A DNA stretch of 64,000 nucleotides from Maritalea mobilis (GTDB taxonomy: Bacteria; Pseudomonadota; Alphaproteobacteria; Rhizobiales; Devosiaceae). The stretch spans positions 1,364,001 to 1,428,000 of the forward strand of contig NZ_SNYR01000001.1 in assembly GCF_004363175.1 (NCBI RefSeq), in the 5' to 3' direction. The notes under the pieces are model-generated. The model was not told the origin of the DNA and searched no databases. It was given only the letters and a program-made list of their open reading frames with translations. The position numbers and the translations under genes were made by a program. Numbering within the stretch: position 1 is the first letter of the stretch; every line of letters begins with the position of its first letter. Positions 44,731 through 53,719 of the stretch are shown piece by piece.

Positions 44731-45765
44731 CTATCTTAGATCTCTTGGATCAAATGTGACATCAACTTGACGCCACTCTTCATATTTGTCCGCCGCAAGC
44801 TGGTAAGGGCCACAGCGACGTACCGCGCGTTGCGCTGCGGAAGCAGTTGCCTGCCCCACTTGGCCCGTCACCGAAATATCCATCACTTGCGGAGTGCCCG
44901 CAACTGAACCATCCCGATTCAAATCAACCAAAAGCCGCACGGTCAAGCCATCTACGTCCAAAGCTGAAATTGGCGGGTTCCAGCATTTGCGCATTTGCGC
45001 AGCCAATGCGGCCCGTTCAGATTGTGTCAAACGCGCGGCCGTGCCGGTTGTTTTACCAGCCGTTTTTTGACCACCCTGACCAGTGGTGCCACCACGGCTA
45101 TCTTCTTTGTTGATAATGTCAGAAATCTTGTCGGCTTCTTGGCTCTTTTTCGCTTCTTCAGCCCGCTGAGCTTCTGCCAGGCGTTTCCGCTCAGCTTCTT
45201 GAGCCGCATAAGCTTGCCGCGCTTTTTCCACCGCGCTTGTCGCTGCTGGTGGCGACGGAGGCGCAGGGGTTGGTTCAGCGGCAGGCTCTTCGCTCACCAC
45301 TGGTGTTTCTGTTGGCTCTTCAACAGGCTCTGGCGTTGGCTCCTGCACAGGTTCAGGCACGCTTGGCGTTGGCTCTTCCGGCTGTGTCGCTGGCTCAACA
45401 GGCTCTGGTGTCGGCGTTGGCGCAGGCGGTGTTGGCGGCGTCGGCTCTGGCGCCGAATTATCAGTCGGCGCAGGGCTTGGGTCTGGCGTATCTTTTGGCG
45501 TGATCTGATCTTCTTGCGTGTTGCCCGTTGGCTCTGCAAGTTCTGCAGGTGTTTCCGTATCCACCGCAGATGGGGTCTCAGTTTCAATCACATTGCTATC
45601 TAGCGAGCCCTGACGGATATTCGAGAACTCTTCGATCGGCACCAATTCAATTGGAATAGCTTCAATCTCTTGCGGGTCAAACGCATCCGCTTGCCCGAAA
45701 GACATAAGCCCAACAGCAATCAAAGCGGCGTGAGAAACCGCAGATATGGTGACCCCGAGGCGCAT
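44731..45765 (-). CDS. tolA: Tol-Pal energy-transducing protein TolA
   Basis: The 344-residue protein has an N-terminal membrane anchor ([20 protein letters not shown]) and a long Pro/Glu/Thr-rich spacer (~60-175) with many PTPEP-like steps. An Ala/Glu/Lys/Arg-rich helix ([20 protein letters not shown]) and a TonB-like C-terminal domain follow ([20 protein letters not shown] ... [20 protein letters not shown]). It transmits proton-motive energy from TolQR to TolB-Pal. It starts 2 bases after the tolR stop, so it is in the same operon. Confidence 0.93.
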   Translation of the reverse strand: MRLGVTISAVSHAALIAVGLMSFGQADAFDPQEIEAIPIELVPIEEFSNIRQGSLDSNVIETETPSAVDTETPAELAEPTGNTQEDQITPKDTPDPSPAPTDNSAPEPTPPTPPAPTPTPEPVEPATQPEEPTPSVPEPVQEPTPEPVEEPTETPVVSEEPAAEPTPAPPSPPAATSAVEKARQAYAAQEAERKRLAEAQRAEEAKKSQEADKISDIINKEDSRGGTTGQGGQKTAGKTTGTAARLTQSERAALAAQMRKCWNPPISALDVDGLTVRLLVDLNRDGSVAGTPQVMDISVTGQVGQATASAAQRAVRRCGPYQLAADKYEEWRQVDVTFDPRDLR

Positions 45766-45767
45766 AG

Positions 45768-46217
45768 TTACTGGCTTTGCTCCTGCTCGGTAATCAGGCC
45801 AATTTTGCTATAGCCTGCACCAGACAATTGTCCCATGACCTGCATCACAGCACCATAATCGGCAACATTGTCGCCGCGTACAAAAATACGCTCTTCAGTG
45901 CCATTCACGGCAACTTCATCCAATTTCGCCAGCAGATTGCTGCGATCAACCAATTCTTCAAGAACATAGATTTGCCCGTCCGCAGTGATCGTCACCGTCA
46001 CAGGCTCGCTTTCCGTATTCAAACTTTTGGCTTGGCTCTGCGGCAAATCAATTGGCACACCCACAGTCAAAAGCGGCGCGGCCACCATAAACACAATCAG
46101 CAACACCAACATCACGTCCACAAGTGGCGTAACGTTAATCTCGCTCATTGGCTGTTTACGGCCGCGGCGTCTGCCCCGGCGTCCACCGCCAGACCCGCCT
46201 GAAACACCCATACCCAT
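45768..46217 (-). CDS. tolR: Tol-Pal biopolymer transport protein TolR
   Basis: The 149-residue ExbD/TolR protein has a basic Gly-rich start and one membrane helix with the proton-path Asp (NVTPLVDVMLVLLIVFMVAA). The periplasmic domain contains VDLPQSQAKSL-type and VFVRGD-type segments (seen as IDLPQSQAKSL and IFVRGDNVADYGAVM). With TolQ it forms the proton-driven motor that energises TolA. Its ATG overlaps the tolQ stop (TAATG). Confidence 0.95.
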   Translation of the reverse strand: MGMGVSGGSGGGRRGRRRGRKQPMSEINVTPLVDVMLVLLIVFMVAAPLLTVGVPIDLPQSQAKSLNTESEPVTVTITADGQIYVLEELVDRSNLLAKLDEVAVNGTEERIFVRGDNVADYGAVMQVMGQLSGAGYSKIGLITEQEQSQ

Positions 46218-46921
46218 TATTGTTGACCCCGGCTTTCCAATTGACGTGTCAAAATGGCTGAAAATTCATCGGCAAAGCCTTCCAACCGTGCGATCAATTT
46301 GTTCGCGTCAGAAGAGAGTTTGTTATAGGCGATAACCGCCGGAATAGCGGCCAACAAGCCAATCGCCGTCGCGAACAAAGCTTCGGCAATACCTGGTGCC
46401 ACAACGGCAAGGTTAGTGCTTTCAGACGCGGCAATGGATTGGAACGAATTCATGATGCCCCAAACTGTACCGAAAAGGCCTACAAATGGCGCTGCCGAAC
46501 CGACTGTGGCCAAAAAGCCAAGACGGGATTCCAGCAAATCACTTTCACGCCCAATGGTAATGTCCAGCACTTTGTCCAACCGTTGCTGCACGCCAATGTA
46601 AGAAGATGCGCCTTGCTCATGGCTGCGCTTCCATTCCTTCATCGCAGCCACAAAAACCGCACCCATTTCGCGTGGGTCGGAATCTGACAGGCGCTGATAA
46701 AGCTCTTCTAAAGATTGGCCAGACCAAAAATTCTTCTCAAACTTATTCATGCTGCGCTGAGCGCGACCATACATGACGCTTTTTTCGATAATGATTGCCC
46801 AGCTCCAGATCGAGGCAGCGAGCAGCCCAAGCATAACGGCTTTCACCACCCAGTCCGCAGCCCAGAACAATGCAAAAAGCGACAGATCGGCAGTGCCGTG
46901 CGCGGCCAGTTCTGCTTCCAT
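46217..46921 (-). CDS. tolQ: Tol-Pal proton-channel protein TolQ
   Basis: The 234-residue ExbB/TolQ protein has three membrane helices (~22-45, ~140-160, ~172-195). Conserved stretches are AAPFVGLFGTVWGIMNSF and APGIAEALFATAIGLLAAIPAVIAYN, the family core around the channel. It is the first gene of tolQRAB. The 198-base gap upstream (to 47119) is AT-rich and probably holds the operon promoter; no other gene is seen in it. Confidence 0.96.
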   Translation of the reverse strand: MEAELAAHGTADLSLFALFWAADWVVKAVMLGLLAASIWSWAIIIEKSVMYGRAQRSMNKFEKNFWSGQSLEELYQRLSDSDPREMGAVFVAAMKEWKRSHEQGASSYIGVQQRLDKVLDITIGRESDLLESRLGFLATVGSAAPFVGLFGTVWGIMNSFQSIAASESTNLAVVAPGIAEALFATAIGLLAAIPAVIAYNKLSSDANKLIARLEGFADEFSAILTRQLESRGQQ

Positions 46922-47119
46922 GATTTTCCCCTAATCCTTCACAATTAAAGCGGTAAGCTTGACACACCTTACCCGTTGTCTTTGGCATGACGGGCAATTT
47001 TGTCAAATTTAAGAAGGGACAACCCAACATTGCTGGATTGCCACTTCAACATATGTGTTTAAGCCGCGCATGGTTCATTTATGGTTAATAAATCGTTGCT
47101 GAATGGAAAATGAATGGCC

Positions 47120-48145
47120 TCAACCACAAATTTTCCGCATCACGCTTTCTAGGGGACCGCGCTTGAATTTTTGTGACCACAAATATGCAAAAACTACCGC
47201 ACCAAAACAAAACAATATTGCAGCTTGCCAAACACCTTCGATCGTTTGGCCCGAAAGCATATTCAACGCCTCCAAGCTCCCCATGCCGATGACAATATGT
47301 GCCATATAAAGCGTAAGTGTCTGCTGCCCCGCAGGTAGCAACAACGGCAACACTTTTGTTCTTTGTAGATAAGGGGCAATCAACAGCGAAAACCCAATAA
47401 GCACCGAGGCGCCGCTCATGCCCGCAACAATATAAAGCGGCGTTGGGGGTACTGGCGACGTGCCAAAAAGCAAAGCTAATTCCGCATCAGATGCTGCTTG
47501 TAACGCCCCAGCCAAAATCTGATTGATCAGATAGACGGCCAAACCAGCGATCAAAAGCCATAACTGCACACCTCTGGTCGCCAAATCTTGTCGACTAAGC
47601 CAAATGCCGAAAACCAGAAAACTCAGCCACGGCAAAACCGGATGCCAACCATTGAAAAATAGGTTTCGGAGAAACCCCTCTGCCGACCAAAAATCGCGAT
47701 ATTCAAATGTTTGCCAATTCCAACCCGCATCGTAATTCAAGAAAAGCAATCCGGCGGTGAAACCAACATTGATAACCGCAATCGCGCCCCACAATTGACC
47801 ATCTTTAAAGGTCAGCAGCCATGCGGCAAAGATAAAATAAACCGCATAATAATGGATAATATCAGCGGGAAAGATCATCATATTGACCATACCGACCGCA
47901 AACAGAAAGCCTGCCCGTTTAAACAGCAATCGATGGTCGACACTTTTCTTAAATGCCAATCCAAGCCCAACACCGGCGAGTACGACAAAACTTGCCGCCG
48001 CCCGCCCTTCCACCCCGTGCGCGATGTACAATGCCAGATCGTTACCCGAAGCTGGCACCCCCATCACCAAATTAAAGTTCACCACCACCATACCGAAAAA
48101 TGCGAACAGGCGCGCAAGATCCAAACCATCCATCCGTTGAGACAT
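47120..48145 (-). CDS. DUF418-type multi-pass membrane protein
   Basis: The product of about 341 residues has eight or nine membrane segments. It resembles the YeiB/DUF418 group: opening GLDLARLFAFFGMVVVNFN, inner VEGRAAASFVVLAGVGLGLAFKK, and a C-terminal LPLLLPAGQQTLTLYMAHIV. Related proteins are proposed acyl- or acetyl-transferase-like membrane proteins, without firm function. The ATG at 48145 has a GGA-type site 8 bases upstream; in-frame ATGs at 48157 and 48178 are possible. It diverges from a TetR gene and is likely its target. It sits between tolQ and ybgC. Confidence 0.75.
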   Translation of the reverse strand: MSQRMDGLDLARLFAFFGMVVVNFNLVMGVPASGNDLALYIAHGVEGRAAASFVVLAGVGLGLAFKKSVDHRLLFKRAGFLFAVGMVNMMIFPADIIHYYAVYFIFAAWLLTFKDGQLWGAIAVINVGFTAGLLFLNYDAGWNWQTFEYRDFWSAEGFLRNLFFNGWHPVLPWLSFLVFGIWLSRQDLATRGVQLWLLIAGLAVYLINQILAGALQAASDAELALLFGTSPVPPTPLYIVAGMSGASVLIGFSLLIAPYLQRTKVLPLLLPAGQQTLTLYMAHIVIGMGSLEALNMLSGQTIEGVWQAAILFCFGAVVFAYLWSQKFKRGPLESVMRKICG

Positions 48146-48161
48146 TTCAATTTCCATTTTC

Positions 48162-48179
48162 AATGAACATTCGTTCATT
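48162..48179. promoter_or_regulatory. Probable TetR operator
   Basis: AATGAAC (48162-48168) and GTTCATT (48173-48179) form a perfect inverted repeat with a 4-base centre. It lies between the divergent DUF418 and TetR genes, the usual place for an autoregulatory TetR operator. Confidence 0.7.
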
Positions 48180-48223
48180 CATTTAATTATTGAAATGTCA
48201 AATGCAAGAAGTTAGAAAATTTC

Positions 48224-48775
48224 ATGTCCGAGAAAGAGATCACCACTAGAGAAAAAGCAAAACGTGCCAAGCGGCGCCAAATCGTGCAAAGCGCGATGAC
48301 TTGTTTTATCGAAAAAGGCATTGCCCAAACCGGCATTCGTGACATCGCCAATCACGCAAAGATCAGCCTCGGCAACCTTTACAATCACTTCCCAAGTAAA
48401 GATGCGCTCATTGCCGAAATCGCAGCAATTGAGGCCGCAGAAATTGCGCCGCTTATTTCCGAATTGGCAGAGGGACTAAGTTTGGAGAAATTTATAGTTC
48501 GCTATCTCAAACAGATCAGCAAGATTGAGCACGCGGTCTTATCAATCGAGATTTTAGCAGCATCATTGCGCCAACCGGGCTTGGCAAAACCCTTTGACGC
48601 GAATAGATCGGCGCTTGCAACGGCCATTCAAAATCAAACAAATGCAAATGCAGTGGATATAGAAATCCTTATCGATGCCATTGAAGCATTGGGCATGCGT
48701 TGCGGATTAGAACAGCGCAAGCCAAGCCGAAAAGAATTGGATCGTCTGCATAAAATCGCCAAGACGTTGGCTTAG
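48224..48775 (+). CDS. TetR/AcrR family transcriptional regulator
   Basis: The 183-residue protein has an N-terminal TetR helix-turn-helix (RRQIVQSAMTCFIEKGIAQT, then IRDIANHAKISLGNLYNHF with the family Y-x-H/Y-F ending). A helical ligand domain follows, with no recognisable ligand. It diverges from the DUF418 membrane protein over about 80 bases holding a TGAAC-N4-GTTCA operator candidate. It is convergent with ybgC, overlapping its end by 4 bases. Confidence 0.92.
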   Translation: MSEKEITTREKAKRAKRRQIVQSAMTCFIEKGIAQTGIRDIANHAKISLGNLYNHFPSKDALIAEIAAIEAAEIAPLISELAEGLSLEKFIVRYLKQISKIEHAVLSIEILAASLRQPGLAKPFDANRSALATAIQNQTNANAVDIEILIDAIEALGMRCGLEQRKPSRKELDRLHKIAKTLA

Positions 48776-49194
48776 CCGCCAAATCGGGCACGCAATGTAT
48801 CCGGCAACCGCGTTGGACGGCCATTGCTTTTCATCGTGACCGCGACCACACGTGCCCGCGTGATCAATTCATCGTCCCGCCGCAAAATCTGCTCAAGAAT
48901 AAAGCGACTGCCCTTCATTTCGATAATCTTGGTGGTCACCTCGACCAAATCATCAATATGGGCTGCACGATCATAATCGATCTGCATGGAGCGGACCGCA
49001 AATGCGATCCCCTCCTCTTCAAACAGTTTTTGGTGATGCACATCATGCGCCCGCAAAAACTCGGTGCGCGCCCGCTCAAAAAATTTCAAATATGCCGCGT
49101 GATATACATTGCCGGAAAAATCAGTGTCTTCATAATATATCCGCACCGGAAATTTATGTGACCCATCATCCTGCAGCGCACCACCAAATTGCAT
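48772..49194 (-). CDS. ybgC: Acyl-CoA thioesterase YbgC (Tol-Pal associated)
   Basis: The 140-residue hotdog-fold thioesterase has the catalytic motif RIYYEDTDFSGNVYHAAYLK (Asp in EDTD). Also seen are FFERARTEFLRA and a MKGSRFILEQ strand. YbgC acts on acyl-CoA or acyl-ACP linked to phospholipid metabolism and is normally the first gene ahead of tolQ. Here it is separated from tolQ by the DUF418/TetR pair. It overlaps the convergent TetR gene end, and its own start touches the end of the next gene upstream (49194). Confidence 0.92.
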   Translation of the reverse strand: MQFGGALQDDGSHKFPVRIYYEDTDFSGNVYHAAYLKFFERARTEFLRAHDVHHQKLFEEEGIAFAVRSMQIDYDRAAHIDDLVEVTTKIIEMKGSRFILEQILRRDDELITRARVVAVTMKSNGRPTRLPDTLRARFGG

Positions 49195-49649
49195 TATTCA
49201 ACCACCTTTGCACATGTGCCATCTCCAACGCCTTCGCAGGGTCGGAATGTAATCATGTCGGTTTCCGTATCATCTTCAAACACTGCCTGCACCGAAATTG
49301 TTTTCGCGACACCCGGCTCCAAAATCAAAGCAATATCTTCAACGCCACCATCGGTGGGGATCATAAAGGGCGAATCTGGAATACAGGCGGGCATGTTAAA
49401 TGTTTGATCAAGTGTCTCTTCATTGATGGAAAAGCGAATTTCCTTCAACCGACACCGTGAGGTGAGCATATTGGTGAAATAGATTAGCTGCTGCCCATTA
49501 TATTCTCTAAACGCAATCCAACCTGTCTTATTGGCATCCAACATCATTTTGAACATAGACACTTCCGGCACCCCGGATTTGTCTTGTGCCAACCCGTTTG
49601 ACGGCATTGCCAATCCCACCATCAAAATCAAAGCCATAAAATGTTTCAT
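49194..49649 (-). CDS. Exported protein of unknown function
   Basis: The product of about 151 residues has a signal peptide (KHFMALILMVGLAMPSNGLAQ). The mature domain has four cysteines (TSRCRLKE, PACIPDSP, FRPCEGVGDGTCAK), suggesting two disulfides. I do not recognise a family. GGAGG lies about 9 bases ahead of the ATG at 49649. It sits between a Nudix hydrolase and ybgC, both on the same strand and nearly touching, so it is probably part of that transcript. Confidence 0.65.
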   Translation of the reverse strand: MKHFMALILMVGLAMPSNGLAQDKSGVPEVSMFKMMLDANKTGWIAFREYNGQQLIYFTNMLTSRCRLKEIRFSINEETLDQTFNMPACIPDSPFMIPTDGGVEDIALILEPGVAKTISVQAVFEDDTETDMITFRPCEGVGDGTCAKVVE

Positions 49650-49663
49650 CAACTTTCCCTCCA

Positions 49664-50149
49664 TCAGCCATTAAACATAATGTGCAGCGGCTTCGGCGGC
49701 AGGTCAATAAAATGAGCGTGTAAGGCGCGCGGCTGAAGATCAATTTCCGAGAGCATTTCGGGCGAAAGCTCAATCCAACGATAGCGATAATGCCGTTCAC
49801 CTTCGATCAAATGATGGCAATCTTTACCCACGATAAAGGGCAGGTTTGGCGGGCAACTCACCGCAAAATAAAATGCCAATTCATGATAGTGCAGATGATC
49901 AAGTGAGAAAAAACTTTCTGCAATGATGTGCGGTGCAACAACGTCCACATCGGCATTTAATTCTTCTCGCAGTTCACGCTTAAGTGCAGCTGCAGAACTC
50001 TCTCCTCGTTTCAGCCGACCACCCGGCAGAAACCAAAATCCTAGATCATCCGCTGTTGTGCAAAGAATATGCCCTTCTTTTTGAATGATCGCCGCACTGC
50101 GCACATTGAAGTGCTGATCGAACGCGCGGAAACTTAAATCAACCGTCAT
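49664..50149 (-). CDS. Nudix hydrolase (downstream copy of a pair)
   Basis: The 161-residue protein has the Nudix box GGRLKRGESSAAALKRELREEL (GX5EX7REUXEEXGU type, the final Gly replaced). It also has FWFLPGG before the box and LAFYFAVSCPPNLPF after it. It hydrolyses a nucleoside diphosphate linked to another group; the substrate cannot be predicted. It is clearly a paralogue of the gene just upstream (RCAGII/RSAAII, LPGGR, HEFAFYYEV/HELAFYFAV), with 3 bases between them. Confidence 0.88.
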   Translation of the reverse strand: MTVDLSFRAFDQHFNVRSAAIIQKEGHILCTTADDLGFWFLPGGRLKRGESSAAALKRELREELNADVDVVAPHIIAESFFSLDHLHYHELAFYFAVSCPPNLPFIVGKDCHHLIEGERHYRYRWIELSPEMLSEIDLQPRALHAHFIDLPPKPLHIMFNG

Positions 50150-50152
50150 GGA

Positions 50153-50641
50153 TCAATAATCCGGATCCACAACACATTCATGCACGAAACTTTGCGGCAA
50201 ATCCAAAATGCGGGTGCGCATTGAAATAGGATGCAAATTGATCGTAGCCAACGCATCTGGCCCAGTTTGCACCCACTCAAAACTCAACGTTTTGCCATCA
50301 TCTTCACCGGTTATGCATACACCCGGCTGAAACGGCACATGTTGAGGTTTTTCAACCTCATAATAAAACGCAAATTCGTGAAATCGCTTACCATAGCGCC
50401 AAAAGAAATTCTCCAGCACATAACGCAGCTGCGGCGTTTTAATCTGCGCATTAAGCTCTTCATCCATCTCGCGGTGGATGGCGTCTAGCGAGCTTTCGCC
50501 GCGCTGTACTCGACCGCCCGGCAAACACACAAAATCATCATCATCCTCGCGCACAACAAGCACATGATTTTCGTGGCGAATAATCCCTGCGCAACGCACA
50601 TTGACCCGTTCATTGCCCTCATCAAATGTCAAATTGCTCAT
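50153..50641 (-). CDS. Nudix hydrolase (upstream copy of a pair)
   Basis: The 162-residue protein has the Nudix box GGRVQRGESSLDAIHREMDEEL, preceded by DDDDFVCLPGG. It shares its layout with the adjacent Nudix gene, so the pair arose by duplication. Its substrate is unknown. AGGGG precedes the ATG at 50641; the in-frame ATG at 50668 lies inside the phosphoesterase gene. The start overlaps no gene, and the phosphoesterase stop is 13 bases upstream. Confidence 0.88.
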   Translation of the reverse strand: MSNLTFDEGNERVNVRCAGIIRHENHVLVVREDDDDFVCLPGGRVQRGESSLDAIHREMDEELNAQIKTPQLRYVLENFFWRYGKRFHEFAFYYEVEKPQHVPFQPGVCITGEDDGKTLSFEWVQTGPDALATINLHPISMRTRILDLPQSFVHECVVDPDY

Positions 50642-50654
50642 GAGAACCCCTAAA

Positions 50655-51467
50655 TCAGCCCAGCTCAATCAGATTTATTTCAGGCGGCACCCCAAAGCGC
50701 AATGGCAAAACCGAATATCCAAGGCCACCAGATACAAGCAGATGGCGTCCCTCTTCCACCACATGGCCATAAGCATATTGATTGCCATAGCGCGACGGCA
50801 CGGCCGGTGCCCGCCCGCGGACCCGCACCTGCCCACCATGGGTGTGGCCGCTCAGGGTGAGTGAAACACGCTCCGGCACTTCGGGAAAAATATCTGGCTC
50901 ATGGGCCATCAACACAACGGGGTCGTCATTAGTCACCTGCGCCAATGTTCCCTCCAAATCATCAAGGCCCACCACGCCACGTCGTGGAATGCGCCGATTG
51001 GCCAACAAAGCAAGCTGACTCTCCAGCCCTGCCAGCCAAAAGCCATAGCCATCCTTTCGAAAATGCTTCGCATCATTGCTGTAAAGTTGAATGCCAACTT
51101 CTTCCAATGCATTGCCTGCCATTGTCGGTCCGCCACGACGCGCCTGTGCCTGCAAATCTTCCCACCAATCATGATTACCAAGAACAGCATGCACGCCCAA
51201 GGACGCCTCAAGCCGCGCCAAAGATTCGGCCCAATGATTATGTGGCAGGCTTTTAAACATCAAATGCATGCCGGAAAGATAATCACCCAACAGCACCACA
51301 ATGTCCGGCTTTAGCGCGTTCGCCTGAGCTACAATTTTATCGATACGTGGGACATTCATCCACGCAGTGCACGCGTGAATATCCGCCAATGCGACAATGC
51401 GCAAAGACATGCCAATCGGCCAATTATCAGGCTTAATACGATCTTTTTTGATATGCAGCCGAACCAT
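50655..51467 (-). CDS. Calcineurin-like metallophosphoesterase
   Basis: The 270-residue protein has the phosphoesterase metal motifs in order: ALADIHACT, VLLGDYLSGMH, AVLGNHDWWED, VLMAHEPDIF and LTLSGHTHGGQ. The closing LVSGGLGYSVLPLRFGVPPE is typical of the YaeI/LpxH-like membrane-lipid phosphoesterase group. It probably cleaves a phosphodiester or pyrophosphate on a lipid or nucleotide. It heads a tight group with two Nudix hydrolases, consistent with nucleotide-derivative breakdown, but that is inference. Confidence 0.88.
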   Translation of the reverse strand: MVRLHIKKDRIKPDNWPIGMSLRIVALADIHACTAWMNVPRIDKIVAQANALKPDIVVLLGDYLSGMHLMFKSLPHNHWAESLARLEASLGVHAVLGNHDWWEDLQAQARRGGPTMAGNALEEVGIQLYSNDAKHFRKDGYGFWLAGLESQLALLANRRIPRRGVVGLDDLEGTLAQVTNDDPVVLMAHEPDIFPEVPERVSLTLSGHTHGGQVRVRGRAPAVPSRYGNQYAYGHVVEEGRHLLVSGGLGYSVLPLRFGVPPEINLIELG

Positions 51468-51535
51468 TGAGGGCCTTTCTTGCGGAGGGAACCTGCCCCA
51501 TCATTGCAAAAAGTTAGGCGCCAATGGGGCGAAAT

Positions 51536-52579
51536 CTATTCTGCGTCTTTTTCTTCTTCAAACAGGCTAGCCTGCACGCCAATAAATCCTTGCGGCACAC
51601 CCATATTGAGATGCTGAAACGCTTGCGCCGTGAGCATGCGACCGCGCGGTGTGCGCTGAATAAAACCCTGCTGGATCAAATAAGGTTCCACAATTTCCTC
51701 AATTGCATCACGCGGTTCAGATAAGGCGGCAGCAATGGTTTCAATGCCCACAGGCCCACCACCATAATTTGTGGCGATTGTGCCCAAATAACGCCGATCC
51801 AACTGATCCAAGCCGCGGCTATCCACATCAAGGCGCCCCAACGCTTTATCCGCAATCGCCGCGTTGATGATTTCAACATCATCTACTTGGGCAAAGTCAG
51901 CAACCCGACGCAGCAACCGACCAGCAATCCGTGGCGTACCACGCGAACGCCGGGCAATTTCCATCGCGCCATCGTCACTCATGCCCACACCCAGCAGCCG
52001 TGCGCCGCGTCGCACAATCTTCACCAGCTCTTCCGGCGTGTAAAACTGCAACCGAACCGGAATGCCAAAACGATCACGCAATGGCGTGGTCAAAAGCCCT
52101 GCCCGCGTTGTCGCCGCCACCAGCGTAAATTTCGCCAAATCAATCCGTACCGAGCGGGCAGCAGGCCCCTCACCAATGATCAGATCAAGCTGGAAGTCTT
52201 CCATCGCAGGATAAAGCACTTCTTCAACTTGCGGATTCAAGCGGTGAATTTCGTCAATAAACAGCACATCGCGCTCTTCCAGATTGGTCAGCAATGCCGC
52301 CAAATCTCCCGCCTTTGAAATCACCGGGCCCGAAGTTGCGCGAAAACCAACGCCCAATTCTTTCGCCACGATCTGCGCCAATGTGGTTTTGCCCAATCCG
52401 GGAGGGCCAACAAACAACACATGGTCAAGCGCGGTGCCGCGCTTTTTCGCCGCATCAATAAAAACCTGCAAATTTTCACGCGCTTTTTCCTGCCCAACGA
52501 AGTCGTCGAACAAGGAAGGCCGCAAGCTAACATCAAGTTCGCCGTCGCGACCGGCTGTGCTGTCAGTAATATCAGTCAT
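51536..52579 (-). CDS. ruvB: Holliday-junction branch-migration helicase RuvB
   Basis: The 347-residue AAA+ protein has [20 protein letters not shown], Walker [13 protein letters not shown], Walker [11 protein letters not shown], sensor [18 protein letters not shown] and a C-terminal winged helix ([19 protein letters not shown]). With RuvA it drives branch migration. An in-frame ATG at 52594 overlaps the upstream membrane-protein gene by 13 bases; the ATG at 52579 is 2 bases past its stop. Neither has a clear ribosome site, so translation is probably coupled. A membrane protein gene separates it from ruvA. Confidence 0.96.
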   Translation of the reverse strand: MTDITDSTAGRDGELDVSLRPSLFDDFVGQEKARENLQVFIDAAKKRGTALDHVLFVGPPGLGKTTLAQIVAKELGVGFRATSGPVISKAGDLAALLTNLEERDVLFIDEIHRLNPQVEEVLYPAMEDFQLDLIIGEGPAARSVRIDLAKFTLVAATTRAGLLTTPLRDRFGIPVRLQFYTPEELVKIVRRGARLLGVGMSDDGAMEIARRSRGTPRIAGRLLRRVADFAQVDDVEIINAAIADKALGRLDVDSRGLDQLDRRYLGTIATNYGGGPVGIETIAAALSEPRDAIEEIVEPYLIQQGFIQRTPRGRMLTAQAFQHLNMGVPQGFIGVQASLFEEEKDAE

Positions 52580-52581
52580 AT

Positions 52582-53100
52582 CTAGTTTATCCATTTCGCC
52601 AGTCGGCCAATTACAAGGCAAATATGGCTAGCTACAAAACTCAACATTGCACCAATTATTGTGCTGATTACGACTGAAATAAACATTTCCCCCCTTATGG
52701 ATGCAAGGTCAGGCTTGGACGAAAACACCTCAAATACCAGATTGATCGCTATCGCGAAAAGAAATCCAAAAATTGCGCCAGCCATTGTTGCGTTCATAAC
52801 AAAGAATTGGTGGGGAAACGCCTCAAACGAAGGTAATTTTTTTATCAATCTCCATAAAAATAATCCGCTTACAGGCAACGCACAAACACCGAGAAATAAG
52901 GCGAAAAGTGTAGGTTGATAAAAAGCTGCGGAAAAATAATACCAACTTGGTTCGTTCACCAATTGGCTCAATGCGCTTCCATTGAACAACATCAACAACA
53001 AAAACGCTGCAAGCGCCGGGCCACCAATCATGCTTACCCATGCAAATGCGCGTGGGTGTTTTCCCATTTCAGCTACATTATCCTGCACATCATCCGTCAT
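52582..53100 (-). CDS. Membrane protein encoded between ruvA and ruvB
   Basis: The 172-residue protein has four predicted membrane segments (~20-42, ~62-85, ~100-122, ~138-165) and short charged ends. No family is recognised. The DNA looks AT-richer than the flanking ruv genes. It starts 1 base after the ruvA stop and ends within 2 bases of the ruvB start, so it is embedded in the operon and translationally linked to ruvB. No DNA-repair feature is seen in the protein, so the position may be an insertion rather than a functional link. Confidence 0.65.
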   Translation of the reverse strand: MTDDVQDNVAEMGKHPRAFAWVSMIGGPALAAFLLLMLFNGSALSQLVNEPSWYYFSAAFYQPTLFALFLGVCALPVSGLFLWRLIKKLPSFEAFPHQFFVMNATMAGAIFGFLFAIAINLVFEVFSSKPDLASIRGEMFISVVISTIIGAMLSFVASHICLVIGRLAKWIN

Positions 53101-53101
53101 G

Positions 53102-53719
53102 TTATGAGCTCAATTCCTTTAGTCCCAAGCGAATGAGCTTTTCTGTTTCGAGATCATCACCTTCTTTTGCGATAATCCGCGCCACTGCCGCGCTGGCTTG
53201 CGCTTGCGCATAGCCCAAATTGGTGAGCGCAGAAACGGCGTCTGCCACATTGCCAGTCGCCACACCCTCGCCAATCGCTTCTTGCAAGCCTTGAACGCCC
53301 GCATCGATGGTGCCGCCAACAGGTGCTTTGCCTTTAAGTTCTGAAACGATCCGCTGTGCCACTTTTGGGCCGACACCGGGTGCGCGGCCCACCATGGCCT
53401 TGTCTTGCAACGCGATTGAAGAAGAAAGCTCCGATGCGGAAAGCGTGGACAAAATGGCAAGCGCCACCTTTGCGCCAACGCCCTGAACGGTCATCAACAG
53501 CAAGAACCACTGTTTTTCACTTTCGGAGATAAACCCGAACAATTTGAGCTGATCTTCGCGTACATAAGTTTCGATAAACAAAGCAACGGCTTCGCCTTTG
53601 GCCGGCATCGAAGTGAGCGTGCGGCCAGAACAATGACATTCATAACAAACGCCATTCACATCAATAAGCGCCTTGTCATCAGCGATGCTTTCCACCAAGC
53701 CTTTTAACTTGCCAATCAT
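53102..53719 (-). CDS. ruvA: Holliday-junction binding protein RuvA
   Basis: The 205-residue protein has the N-terminal OB domain (MIGKLKGLVESIADDKALID ... FIETYVREDQLKLFGF), paired helix-hairpin-helix motifs (VQGVGAKVALAILSTL and APGVGPKVAQRIVSELK), and domain III (VSALTNLGYAQAQASAAVAR) that contacts RuvB. It holds the junction open for branch migration. Its start overlaps the ruvC stop by 4 bases (ATGA). Confidence 0.96.
   Translation of the reverse strand: MIGKLKGLVESIADDKALIDVNGVCYECHCSGRTLTSMPAKGEAVALFIETYVREDQLKLFGFISESEKQWFLLLMTVQGVGAKVALAILSTLSASELSSSIALQDKAMVGRAPGVGPKVAQRIVSELKGKAPVGGTIDAGVQGLQEAIGEGVATGNVADAVSALTNLGYAQAQASAAVARIIAKEGDDLETEKLIRLGLKELSS

Noticed and set aside
44995-45603. 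202-codon plus-strand ORF opposite tolA
   Set aside because: Its Trp/Arg/Phe-rich sequence is the mirror of the Pro/Glu-rich tolA spacer, a codon-bias artefact.
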